Shown here in pieces: positions 53,935 through 64,000 of a stretch of DNA of 64,000 bases (its first letter is position 1; the number at the start of each line of letters is the position of its first letter). A model generated the notes under the pieces. It did no database searches, was not told the DNA's origin, and was given only the letters and a program-made list of their open reading frames with translations. This DNA is from Litoreibacter janthinus (lineage in GTDB: Bacteria; Pseudomonadota; Alphaproteobacteria; Rhodobacterales; Rhodobacteraceae): NCBI RefSeq assembly GCF_900111945.1, contig NZ_FOYO01000001.1, positions 596,251 through 660,250 on the forward strand, in the 5' to 3' direction. Made by a program: the position numbers and the translations under genes.

Positions 53935-54884
53935 CGGACACGCTTCGTCTTTTTCTGGTGGGCCTGTTTCTGGCAAATCCGGCTTTGGCCGACCTGCAAC
54001 TGACATTTCCGGCTCCCGCGACCGAAACCTTCTCGGAAACGGAAGAATTTGGCAGCTACAAATTGCCTGTCGGTCCCTATGCGGACGGTTTTGTTCAGAC
54101 GCTAGTAGCTGAAGGTCAGCAGATCACCCGTGCTTGGAGGATCGATATTGATGTCGGAACGTCACTGTTGGTGATGGACAACCTGCGCCAGCAGCTTGAG
54201 GCATCAGGGTTCGAGTTGCTCTATGAATGCACGACTGAAGTGTGTGGCGGATTCGATTTTCGGTTCACCACCAGCGTGCTTCCAGAGCCGGTAATGCATG
54301 TCGACCTTGGCGATTTCCGGTTTCTGTCAGCGCAGCGCCTTGGCGGCGCTGTCCCCGAGTACGTAAGCCTGTTCGTGAGCCGCGGCGCTGACACGGCTTT
54401 TGTGCAGATGATCCTTGTCGGCAGCCCGGATGAGGTTTCGCTAACCGCGAAATCTGGCGGAAAAGTTGCGCAAGTTGCCCCCGCTATTCCGAGCGTCACC
54501 TTCGGGTCAGTCACAGAAACAATGCTGCGCGACGGCCATGCCGTTTTGGATGACTTGAACTTTGAAACAGGCTCGTCCGCGTTGGGTGAAGGCAAGTTTT
54601 TATCCCTGATCGACCTTGCCGAATACCTGAAGGCCAATCCAGAGATCAGGATCGCATTGGTGGGCCACACCGATGCGGAAGGATCATTGCAGGGCAATGT
54701 GAACCTGTCCCGCAAGCGAGCGCAATCGGTAGCGGCGCGCTTGTCTCAGGAGTTCGGCGTACCCAGTAGTCAAATGGAAGCGGAAGGGGTCGGATACCTT
54801 TCCCCGCGCGCCAGCAACCTGTCTGAAGAAGGGCGCACCCAAAATAGAAGGGTCGAGGTGATTATCACCTCGACCCAGAGTTGA
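53931..54884 (+). CDS. OmpA-family outer-membrane/peptidoglycan-binding protein
   Basis: The 317-residue protein has a signal peptide (LFLVGLFLANPALA), a novel N-terminal domain to about residue 180 with a cysteine pair (YECTTEVCGGF, possibly a disulphide), and a C-terminal OmpA domain (LDDLNFETGSSALGEGKF, LVGHTDAEGSLQGNVNLSRKRAQSV, NRRVEVII) that binds peptidoglycan. There is no beta-barrel signature. The last codons form part of a perfect 12-bp hairpin. Confidence 0.9.
   Translation: MTDTLRLFLVGLFLANPALADLQLTFPAPATETFSETEEFGSYKLPVGPYADGFVQTLVAEGQQITRAWRIDIDVGTSLLVMDNLRQQLEASGFELLYECTTEVCGGFDFRFTTSVLPEPVMHVDLGDFRFLSAQRLGGAVPEYVSLFVSRGADTAFVQMILVGSPDEVSLTAKSGGKVAQVAPAIPSVTFGSVTETMLRDGHAVLDDLNFETGSSALGEGKFLSLIDLAEYLKANPEIRIALVGHTDAEGSLQGNVNLSRKRAQSVAARLSQEFGVPSSQMEAEGVGYLSPRASNLSEEGRTQNRRVEVIITSTQS
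54850..54876. terminator. Perfect 12-bp hairpin at the end of the OmpA-family gene
   Basis: GGGTCGAGGTGA (54850-54861) and TCACCTCGACCC (54865-54876) form a perfect stem with a 3-nt loop. It lies wholly within the coding sequence, 8 nt before the stop codon, and no T run follows. It may serve the convergent OmpA and lysR genes as a transcription barrier or mRNA 3' stabiliser. Confidence 0.5.
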
Positions 54885-54915
54885 TGCTGCCAAACATCGG
54901 GGGAAAACTTGTTGC

Positions 54916-55827
54916 TTAGTTGGTCCAGGTGTCTGGACCCTTCTCTTTGAAAGCTTCGACCAGGAAGTCGATAAATGTCCGAACCTTCGGCTGCGTGTAA
55001 CGCCCTGGAGGATAGACCGCGTAGATGCCTTGCGTCTCTTTCGGAAGGTCGGGCATGGCCTCTTCCACCAACCCGTCGCGAAGAGCGTCGGCGTATAGGA
55101 AGCTTGGCAAATACGCGATCCCAAGACCTGAAACACATGCGTTCAGAAGAGATTGCCCGTCATTTACAGTCAGCCAGCCTTGCGTGCGCACCTGACGTTT
55201 CTCGCCTGATGGAGCCGTCAGTTTCCAGACGTTGCCAGCCGATTGGTTTGAGTAGTGCAAAAGCTTGTGATCGTTTAGATCGTCGATCTTTTCAGGGCGG
55301 CCGAACTGTTTGAAGTAGCCCGGCGATGCGATCAGTCGTTTAGACGTTTCGGTCAACTTACGAGCCCGAAGCGAGCTGTCTTCCATCTCACCGATGCGGA
55401 TGGCCAGATCAAAGCCTTCGGAGATCAATTCCACGAAACGGTTGTTTAGAACCATGTTCACAGTGATGTCCGGATAATCCACTAGGAAATCGCCCAAAAT
55501 CGGGGACATGTGGTTCACCCCGAAATCTGTCGCAACCGAGATGCGCAGCAGACCGGACGGTGCACTTTGCATAGACGACACCAAGGCGTCTGCTTCGCCA
55601 GCATCATTCAGAACGCGGCGGGCGCGGTCATAATAGGCCAGACCAATTTCAGTTGGGCTGACCCGCCGCGTTGTGCGGTTGAGCAGTCGTGCACCAAGGC
55701 GGGTTTCAAGGGAAGAGACGTGCTTAGAGACGGCGGATTTTGAAATCCCCATCTTCCGGGCCGCGTCTGTAAAGCCCCCTTGATCCACCACAGTGGCAAA
55801 TGCTTCCATTTCGGTCAGTCGGTCCAT
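54916..55827 (-). CDS. LysR-family transcriptional regulator
   Basis: The 303-residue protein has the N-terminal winged HTH (MEAFATVVDQGGFTDAARKMGISKSAVSKHVSSLETRLGARLL, residues 7-50) and a substrate-binding domain typical of the family (LRISVATDFGVNHM; LNNRFVELISEGFDLAIRIG). Closest in form to regulators annotated as DsdC/AaeR-like, but targets are unknown. It is not next to a divergent target gene: a 144-nt gap separates it from zntB, which reads in the same direction. Confidence 0.92.
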   Translation of the reverse strand: MDRLTEMEAFATVVDQGGFTDAARKMGISKSAVSKHVSSLETRLGARLLNRTTRRVSPTEIGLAYYDRARRVLNDAGEADALVSSMQSAPSGLLRISVATDFGVNHMSPILGDFLVDYPDITVNMVLNNRFVELISEGFDLAIRIGEMEDSSLRARKLTETSKRLIASPGYFKQFGRPEKIDDLNDHKLLHYSNQSAGNVWKLTAPSGEKRQVRTQGWLTVNDGQSLLNACVSGLGIAYLPSFLYADALRDGLVEEAMPDLPKETQGIYAVYPPGRYTQPKVRTFIDFLVEAFKEKGPDTWTN

Positions 55828-55937
55828 TCGGATGCCTCAATAACTCATGACGTTTGAGGACTTATCGGGGTCAATTGGGGCAGGAATGCGAATTCCGTTG
55901 GACGATTCAGGGGTATCTGTGGGGATCGTTGAAGGCA

Positions 55938-55963
55938 TGGAAACAAGTAAAGGCGTGTTTCCA
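55938..55963 (-). other. Inverted repeat after zntB
   Basis: TGGAAACA (55938-55945) and TGTTTCCA (55956-55963) form an 8-bp stem with a 10-nt loop, 8 nt past the zntB stop codon. There is no T run, so termination is uncertain; it could also be an operator upstream of lysR. Confidence 0.35.
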
Positions 55964-55971
55964 AGATACAT

Positions 55972-58907
<2,936 letters not shown>

Positions 58908-59009
58908 TCACGCAAAACGCGGCGTCATCTACCATTTAGAAGTAAAACTATAATTGGGTCCTGGGTAGAAGATCCTTAGGCAAGTCGCCCGCGACGAGAG
59001 CGCGGTAAC

Positions 59010-59390
59010 CTAAGTCGTCTCGACGCAGTGTCGGCGGAAAGCTTTTTTCAGCATGTCTAGCTCTGCGCGCAGCAAATCCATCTCCGCACGGATGTCATCA
59101 GACAGAACTTCGCCGGTCACAATCGTAAAGCTGTCCAACTTATCGCCGGTCGCGCGTTCGGCGATCAAAAAGGTTTGCACACCGTCCGTCAGGATTTCCC
59201 GTGGAATTGCAAACCGCACATGCCACGTATTCCCAAGGCTTTTGTCCTCTGTGACCGTAAGCCCCTCAAGCTCTTGCTCCAGATGCAGTGCTTGCAGATC
59301 GGGATGGTAATTGTTCTCGGTTTCCGCTGTCAGCACCGCTTCATAGGTTCCAGCCTGAATTCGTGTCTTTGTAAGGATGGCATTGCTCAT
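59010..59390 (-). CDS. Conserved-type protein of unknown function (126 residues)
   Basis: The protein is not recognised. It has a beta-rich body (TYEAVLTAET, NTWHVRFAIPREILTDGVQTFLI) and a charged C-terminal helix with heptad-like spacing (RAEMDLLRAELDMLKKAFRRH) suggesting oligomerisation. No signal peptide or membrane segment. It lies 12 nt behind the 257-residue gene on the same strand, so the two probably form an operon and may act together. Confidence 0.75.
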   Translation of the reverse strand: MSNAILTKTRIQAGTYEAVLTAETENNYHPDLQALHLEQELEGLTVTEDKSLGNTWHVRFAIPREILTDGVQTFLIAERATGDKLDSFTIVTGEVLSDDIRAEMDLLRAELDMLKKAFRRHCVETT

Positions 59391-59402
59391 ATTGCGAGTT
59401 CC

Positions 59403-60176
59403 TTAGAAATCGGCGCGGGGCCGGCGGCTGAAAGTGACATCACGCAGGTTGATCTCGTTCATCTCAGGTCCCTCAAAAATGAGGTCCATCCAGATGCGTT
59501 CCAGCCTACGTTCGCTGATTTTGGTATGCGCCAGATCAAACTCGACCATCATTTCTGATCCGTCCAAGGGCAACTCGCGGACGACCTGTTCAACATTCGG
59601 CCCGTACTTGACGTTCAGGCGGGCAAATATCTCCAGCGGCTTCTCAGTCTCTACCTCGGTGTCCATGCGCAGGATGTGGTTCTTGCGTAGACCATCGGTT
59701 GCGCTTTCAGGAAGGTCGATCACAAGGCTTAGAAAGCTGCCGTCAAACCGAAAAACGTCCATTCGCAACCCGAAAGGTGCAAGATCGCCTTCGCGGGTAT
59801 TGCGGACCTGACGAAGCGTGAGTTCGGAGATTTGGCAATCGTGATATAAAGTCGCCGCGTTCCCGATGCGGGTGCGGCTTTCAACGGCGGCAATACCGAT
59901 CGGCGACACAGGGCCGCGCCACAGCTCGGGGCGATGCGACCAATCCGACTGCGCTGGCTTGCGGATCGCGTTCGAGCCGATTCGAGGCAAAGTCAGGCGA
60001 GCGTCCGCAACATGGGTCACCTGATCAACGCGTCGGCGCATCTGCCTTGCTTGCGCACGCAAGTGGCGCAATAGCGATAGATCTATGGTTTCCGCGTCCT
60101 GCACCGCGTTTTCCCAACGGCGTAGGCTTCGACGGTGGAGCCGTCGCCTTACGAATTCTCGCATCCGATCCATCAT
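59403..60176 (-). CDS. Conserved-type protein of unknown function (257 residues; DUF6478-like?)
   Basis: The protein is Arg-rich at its N-terminus (REFVRRRLHRRSLRRWENAV) and then has a long helical segment, followed from about residue 80 by a mostly beta domain (RTRIGNAATLYHDCQISELTLRQ; VFRFDGSFLSLVIDLP; ELPLDGSEMMVEFDLAHT). It may belong to the DUF6478 group described from rhodobacters, which I cannot confirm. No signal peptide. It is upstream of the 126-residue gene. An 8-bp inverted repeat precedes it at 60219-60243. Confidence 0.75.
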   Translation of the reverse strand: MMDRMREFVRRRLHRRSLRRWENAVQDAETIDLSLLRHLRAQARQMRRRVDQVTHVADARLTLPRIGSNAIRKPAQSDWSHRPELWRGPVSPIGIAAVESRTRIGNAATLYHDCQISELTLRQVRNTREGDLAPFGLRMDVFRFDGSFLSLVIDLPESATDGLRKNHILRMDTEVETEKPLEIFARLNVKYGPNVEQVVRELPLDGSEMMVEFDLAHTKISERRLERIWMDLIFEGPEMNEINLRDVTFSRRPRADF

Positions 60177-60218
60177 GGGTGTTGAGACAGTCCTAAAAGC
60201 ATTGCTCTACAGCGCTAA

Positions 60219-60243
60219 CATTGTTTCTATATTGCAAACAATG
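60219..60243. repeat. Inverted repeat upstream of the 257-residue gene
   Basis: CATTGTTT (60219-60226) and AAACAATG (60236-60243) form a perfect 8-bp inverted repeat with a 9-nt spacer, in the 70-nt gap. It may be an operator or a weak terminator for the lipoprotein gene; no T run is seen. Confidence 0.4.
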
Positions 60244-60246
60244 GTT

Positions 60247-60960
60247 TCAACCAAATAAACGACGCAAGAGTCCCGTGTTAGTCACAGCGTTGGGGTCTTT
60301 GGGGGCCGTAGGATCGGTCACAGGCGCTTGACCTTCCATCAGAGCATTGCCGAAATCGTAAAGTGTTTGTAACCCGTCAGAGCTGCTGAGTGGCGCGTCT
60401 TTCAGCCCCAAAACGGAAAGGGCAACGACAGAGTTCTTTACGTCGAAGTAGCCACGCCAATAGGTTGTTGCATGACCTGGTGAGGACTGGGATTTGTTTT
60501 CACGCGCATGAACAAAAAACGCGCCATTCCTTGCAAAGCTGTCAAGAACTTCGACATTTCCACCGTCGCCGTCTGAGCTAAGCGACGCTTTGCCCGCATC
60601 GGACGCGAAGAATTCCGCTAAAGCAACTTCGGACTGGCCGATGCTGGGGCCCGTCCGTCCCGAAGGCAGAACGGTCGCAGTCGCAATCGCATTCACAAAT
60701 GGCTGCGGCAGTTCGTCATTATCGGCAATCGCGGCGCAGTTGCCGAACACGATAAAGGCTTGCGCAGGGCCGTGCCGCGAGGATTTCGGATCAACACAGA
60801 ATCCGGTTGGGCCGCGAACCACAACCCGATCAGCGGTAACCGTTATCTCGGACGGAGCGGATTGAGGGCCAGACCCAGCCGCACCGAAACCAGCCAGCGG
60901 GGTTTCCCCGCAAGCCGATAGGTATGTCGTGGCTAAGATAGCTGCATAGGCAAGACGCAC
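60247..60960 (-). CDS. Lipoprotein of unknown function
   Basis: The 237-residue protein has a lipoprotein signal (YAAILATTYLSACGE, lipobox LSAC with Cys about residue 17). The mature part is Gly/Ser/Ala-rich and has two cysteines (GFCVDPK and GNCAAIA) that may pair, plus a YWRGYFDVKNSVVALSVLG segment. No domain is recognised. It begins 4 nt after the ilvD stop codon and thus is very likely co-transcribed with ilvD, although no link with branched-chain amino acids is evident. Confidence 0.82.
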   Translation of the reverse strand: MRLAYAAILATTYLSACGETPLAGFGAAGSGPQSAPSEITVTADRVVVRGPTGFCVDPKSSRHGPAQAFIVFGNCAAIADNDELPQPFVNAIATATVLPSGRTGPSIGQSEVALAEFFASDAGKASLSSDGDGGNVEVLDSFARNGAFFVHARENKSQSSPGHATTYWRGYFDVKNSVVALSVLGLKDAPLSSSDGLQTLYDFGNALMEGQAPVTDPTAPKDPNAVTNTGLLRRLFG

Positions 60961-60964
60961 AGCT

Positions 60965-62698
60965 TTAGAGGTCCATGTAGATGTGTTTTTCCGCTTTAGC
61001 GCCAGGATGCGTCACGGCGCCAAGGCGCGTGGACCCGACAAGCTGCGAATACTTCCACAACGCGCCTGAGGCATAGATCGTCTCACGCGGGCCTTTCCAA
61101 TTGGCTTTACGCTCTGCAAGCTCGTCTTCAGTCAGATCCACGCTGATTTCGCCTTTGATGGCGTCCAGTGTGATGACGTCGCCGTCTTGCAGCATGGCAA
61201 TCGGGCCACCATGAGCAGCTTCCGGGCCAACGTGACCCACGCAGAAGCCGCGCGTAGCGCCAGAGAAACGGCCATCCGTGATCAACGCCACTTTTTTGCC
61301 CATGCCTTGGCCGGACAATGCAGCAGTGGTGGCCAGCATTTCGCGCATGCCAGGACCACCTGCCGGACCTTCGTTGCGGATAACCAGAACTTCACCCTCT
61401 TTGTATTCACGCTTTTGAACAGCGGCAAAGGCGTCCTCTTCGCATTCGAACACACGCGCTGGGCCAGTGAACATTTGGTGCTGCGAAGACATTCCAGCGA
61501 CCTTAACGATCGCGCCTTCAGGGGCGAGGTTACCTTTCAGGCCGACAACGCCACCGGTTTTAGAAAGAGGCTCCGCAATCGAGTAGATTACCTTGCCATC
61601 AGCTTCCAGCTCCACGCGTTCGATCTCTTCTCCGATGGAATAGCCCGTCGCGGTCATGCAATCTTCGTTGATCAGGCCCGCTTTGCGCAATTCCTTCATG
61701 ATCACGGGAACGCCGCCCACTTCGTAAAGGTCTTTCGCCACGTACTGGCCACCTGGTTTCAGATCGACGAAATAAGGTGTGTCACGGAAGATTTCGCAGA
61801 CGTCATCCAAGTCAAAGTCTATGCCCGCTTCATGAGCCATCGCAGGCAAGTGCAGACCCGCGTTGGTAGAGCCACCGGTACAGGCCACGACACGCGCCGC
61901 GTTTTGCAGACTTTCGAGCGTTACAATGTCCCGCGCGCGGATGTTTTTCTCAAGCAGGTTCATAACCGCTTGCCCGGATGCAATCGCGTAGTGGTCGCGG
62001 CTCTCATACGGGGCGGGCGCACCGGCAGAGTTTGGCAACGCCAGACCAATTGCTTCGGAGACACAGGCCATCGTGTTTGCAGTGAACTGGCCGCCACAGG
62101 CACCAGCGGAAGGGCAGGCGACGCGTTCCAAGGTACGAAGCGCTTCGTCAGACAGGTTGCCCGCCTGATGCTCGCCCACAGCTTCGAACACGTCTTGGAC
62201 AGTGACGTCCTTCCCGTTCAACCGACCCGGAAGGATGGAGCCGCCATAGATGAACACCGACGGTGTGTTGAGGCGGATCATCGCCATCATCATGCCCGGA
62301 AGGGATTTGTCACATCCAGCCAGACCGACGATTGCATCGTAACAATGGCCGCGCATGGTCAGCTCAACTGTGTCTGCGATGGCTTCGCGGGACGCGAGCG
62401 AAGACCGCATGCCTTCGTGACCCATAGCGATGCCGTCGGTCACAGTGATCGTTGTAAACTCGCGCGGGGTGCCGTTGCCTTGTTTAACACCAAGCTTCAC
62501 GGCTTGCGCCTGACGGTTCAGCGCAATGTTACAGGGGGCGGCTTCGTTCCAGCATGTGGCTACGCCAACGAAAGGCTGGTGAATTTCCTCGTCACCAAGG
62601 CCCATCGCATAGAAATAGGACCGGTGCGGCGCGCGGGATGGGCCCTCGGTCACATAGCGGCTGGGCAGGTTGGTTTTGTCGGTGGGTTTCTTCAGCAT
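60965..62698 (-). CDS. ilvD: Dihydroxy-acid dehydratase
   Basis: IlvD dehydrates dihydroxy-acids in valine, leucine and isoleucine synthesis, using an iron-sulphur cluster. The 577-residue protein has [62 protein letters not shown] and [17 protein letters not shown], including the cluster cysteines. The ATG at 62698 follows GGGAGG and gives the usual N-terminus ([15 protein letters not shown]); an upstream in-frame reading is rejected. It is divergent from the CPBP gene. Confidence 0.97.
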   Translation of the reverse strand: MLKKPTDKTNLPSRYVTEGPSRAPHRSYFYAMGLGDEEIHQPFVGVATCWNEAAPCNIALNRQAQAVKLGVKQGNGTPREFTTITVTDGIAMGHEGMRSSLASREAIADTVELTMRGHCYDAIVGLAGCDKSLPGMMMAMIRLNTPSVFIYGGSILPGRLNGKDVTVQDVFEAVGEHQAGNLSDEALRTLERVACPSAGACGGQFTANTMACVSEAIGLALPNSAGAPAPYESRDHYAIASGQAVMNLLEKNIRARDIVTLESLQNAARVVACTGGSTNAGLHLPAMAHEAGIDFDLDDVCEIFRDTPYFVDLKPGGQYVAKDLYEVGGVPVIMKELRKAGLINEDCMTATGYSIGEEIERVELEADGKVIYSIAEPLSKTGGVVGLKGNLAPEGAIVKVAGMSSQHQMFTGPARVFECEEDAFAAVQKREYKEGEVLVIRNEGPAGGPGMREMLATTAALSGQGMGKKVALITDGRFSGATRGFCVGHVGPEAAHGGPIAMLQDGDVITLDAIKGEISVDLTEDELAERKANWKGPRETIYASGALWKYSQLVGSTRLGAVTHPGAKAEKHIYMDL

Positions 62699-62821
62699 GT
62701 ATGCCTCCCTCAAAAGCGTTGCAAAACGGAATAAAGGCCAAGCCCCACAGGCACAAGCGCGATTGCGCCGAAGAGGGTGCGACGATAGCGTGTCAAAAAA
62801 ACCACCCAGAGGCACGCGCAT

Positions 62822-63724
62822 ATGTTCAGAACTCCGGCATTCGAGGCCTTCATCGCACCCGCGCTGCGCTATCCGGCCTTCTGGCGAATCGTGGTGGCGA
62901 TCATAACTGGGCTAGGTGTCTACATGCTCGGGTCGGCTGCGATCCTGTGGTTTGGCATAGAACCCCTTGCCGCCATATTCCCAGAGTTGGAGGGCATGGA
63001 CGCCTTCATGCTTCTTTACGGAAACGGAACATCGCCGGGGCAAATGGCTTTGATACTCGCGACGTTCATCCCGATGGGGCTAGCCGCGTTTGTGATGGCG
63101 GCATGGCACTGGAGGGGGCCTGCATCGCTGTTCGGTCCAAGGGCTGGCTTCGCGCGGGCGTTCTTACTATCGGTTGCCATTCTTGCGTTGGCGAACATTC
63201 TCTTCTTCTTGGCAGAGAAACTGATTTCGCCGGAGATCTACGAGGCGAACTTGCCTTTCATGGTTTGGGCCAAGCACTTGATCTGGGCGGTTCCTTTGCT
63301 ATTCATCCAAACTACGTCGGAAGAGCTGGTTTTTCGCGGGTATTGTCTGCAGCAACTGGCTGCTCGGTTTCGAAGCCCGCTAATCTGGATGATTTTGCCC
63401 TCTTTGCTGTTTGGCATGGGGCACTATGACGATACGATAGACCCTATCCTTGCTCTTTTGATAGTTTTTGCAACAACGTTGTTCGGCGTCGTCGCCGCTG
63501 ATCTGACCCGCATCACTGGCAATCTAGGGGCCGCAATGGGGCTCCATTTCGCCAATAATTTCGTGGCCCTGCTTTTGGTCGGTGTTCCGGGGGAGCTATC
63601 AGGCCTTGCGCTCTATCACGCGCCGTTCACTATGGACGATACGGAGACTCTGACACAGTATCTCACGTTAGATATCGCAATTCTGATAGCGCTTTGGGTT
63701 GTGATCAGGCGGGTCTTGCGTTGA
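62822..63724 (+). CDS. CPBP-family intramembrane metalloprotease
   Basis: The 300-residue protein has about eight membrane segments and the CPBP/Abi motif EELVFRG (first glutamates near residue 167), followed by FGMGHYDD and GLHFANNF, which supply the other polar residues of the family active site. Such proteases process membrane proteins or confer bacteriocin self-immunity; here substrates are unknown. It is divergent from ilvD with a 123-nt gap and 55 nt ahead of accD. Confidence 0.88.
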   Translation: MFRTPAFEAFIAPALRYPAFWRIVVAIITGLGVYMLGSAAILWFGIEPLAAIFPELEGMDAFMLLYGNGTSPGQMALILATFIPMGLAAFVMAAWHWRGPASLFGPRAGFARAFLLSVAILALANILFFLAEKLISPEIYEANLPFMVWAKHLIWAVPLLFIQTTSEELVFRGYCLQQLAARFRSPLIWMILPSLLFGMGHYDDTIDPILALLIVFATTLFGVVAADLTRITGNLGAAMGLHFANNFVALLLVGVPGELSGLALYHAPFTMDDTETLTQYLTLDIAILIALWVVIRRVLR

Positions 63725-63779
63725 TTGCAATTTCCGCGTCTCGGGATTATCTGGGCGTAAGCAACGGGAGCAGAGCCAC

Positions 63780-64000
63780 ATGAACTGGATTTCCAACTAC
63801 GTCCGGCCAACCATCAACTCTCTATTTTCGCGCCGCGAGGTGCCAGAGAACTTATGGAGCAAATGCGACGAGTGTGGAACAATGCTGTTCCACCGCGAAC
63901 TGTCGGACAATCAGAATGTCTGCACAAACTGCGATCACCACATGGCAATCACAGCGCGTGAGCGGTTTAAAGCGTTGTTCGATGGCGGCATTTTCGTCGA
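63780..64000 (+). CDS. accD: Acetyl-CoA carboxylase carboxyltransferase subunit beta, start only
   Basis: AccD, with AccA, transfers the carboxyl group from biotin to acetyl-CoA in the first step of fatty-acid synthesis. The first 73 codons are visible: MNWISNYVRPTINSLFSRR, then the N-terminal zinc finger with cysteine pairs CDEC and CTNC, and ITARERFKALFDGG. A GGGAG site precedes the ATG. The gene runs past the right edge of the window. Confidence 0.95.
   Translation, partial: MNWISNYVRPTINSLFSRREVPENLWSKCDECGTMLFHRELSDNQNVCTNCDHHMAITARERFKALFDGGIFV

Noticed and set aside
61187..62734. A 515-codon open frame on the plus strand opposite ilvD
   Set aside because: It mirrors the codon pattern of ilvD, has no family motifs and no ribosome site. 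It is a shadow of a GC-rich gene.

Overview
The window is a stretch of an alphaproteobacterial chromosome, most probably from the Roseobacter group of the Rhodobacteraceae. The grounds are gene order (hrcA-grpE, parB-parA-rsmG-mnmG-mnmE-rho-hemJ beside maf-aroE-coaE-dnaQ-secB), protein families typical of that group (HemJ, Tim44-like protein, YlxR fused to an L7Ae-like domain, fused DppDF-type ATPase), and many small roseobacter-type proteins of unknown function. Coding density is high, overlaps of 1-8 nt are common, and no tRNA, rRNA, IS element, prophage or CRISPR array was seen.

Layout. 1-4170: hrcA and the start of grpE on the minus strand, then rph-rdgB-hemW on the plus strand. 4174-11527: the segregation, tRNA-modification and Rho block (parB, parA, rsmG, mnmG, mnmE, rho, hemJ), all on the minus strand. 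Two perfect 16-bp parS palindromes lie inside rsmG and at the mnmG start codon. 11528-11921: a non-coding, partly AT-rich gap with two perfect and several near-perfect DnaA boxes; this is the probable chromosomal origin. 11922-14632: maf-aroE-coaE-dnaQ run away from it on the plus strand. 14629-18094: secB, fxsA, Tim44-like, mltA, smr. 18056-23900: an MFS permease, a lipoprotein hydrolase, hslU, a Tat-dependent DM13 protein, a multi-spanning membrane protein and hslV. 24026-29377: the rimP-nusA-ylxR-infB operon, with a candidate attenuator in its leader and a strong hairpin at the nusA stop codon. 29602-29742: an unannotated 46-residue membrane protein. 29802-35257: a complete peptide-type ABC importer.

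35380-43240 holds pip, ubiG, marR, a nitrilase-family hydrolase, grxC, comF, a methyltransferase, hemH, a 45-residue protein, mutT and argJ. 43261-49488 is an envelope and export block: a parvulin-type isomerase divergent from secA, then two secreted proteins of unknown role, the second a periplasmic-binding-protein/OmpA fusion. 49492-54884 carries radC, map, sfsA, a molybdopterin-binding-domain protein, a GNAT enzyme, an AhpD-like protein and a second OmpA-family protein. 54916-58859 has a LysR regulator, a ZntB-like channel and a FadH-like reductase. 59010-64000 has two unknown proteins, a lipoprotein gene 4 nt behind ilvD, a CPBP protease and the start of accD.

How the genes work together: the centre is replication and segregation (candidate oriC, parS, ParAB), flanked by translation and protein quality control (GrpE, HslUV, RimP, NusA, IF-2, Map), export (SecA, SecB, PpiC-type isomerase) and haem synthesis (HemW, HemJ, HemH). 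The most interesting points are the origin and parS arrangement, the possible riboregulation of rimP-nusA-infB, the two micro-proteins, the duplicated N-terminus of the DppC-like permease, and the uncharacterised secreted pair behind secA.
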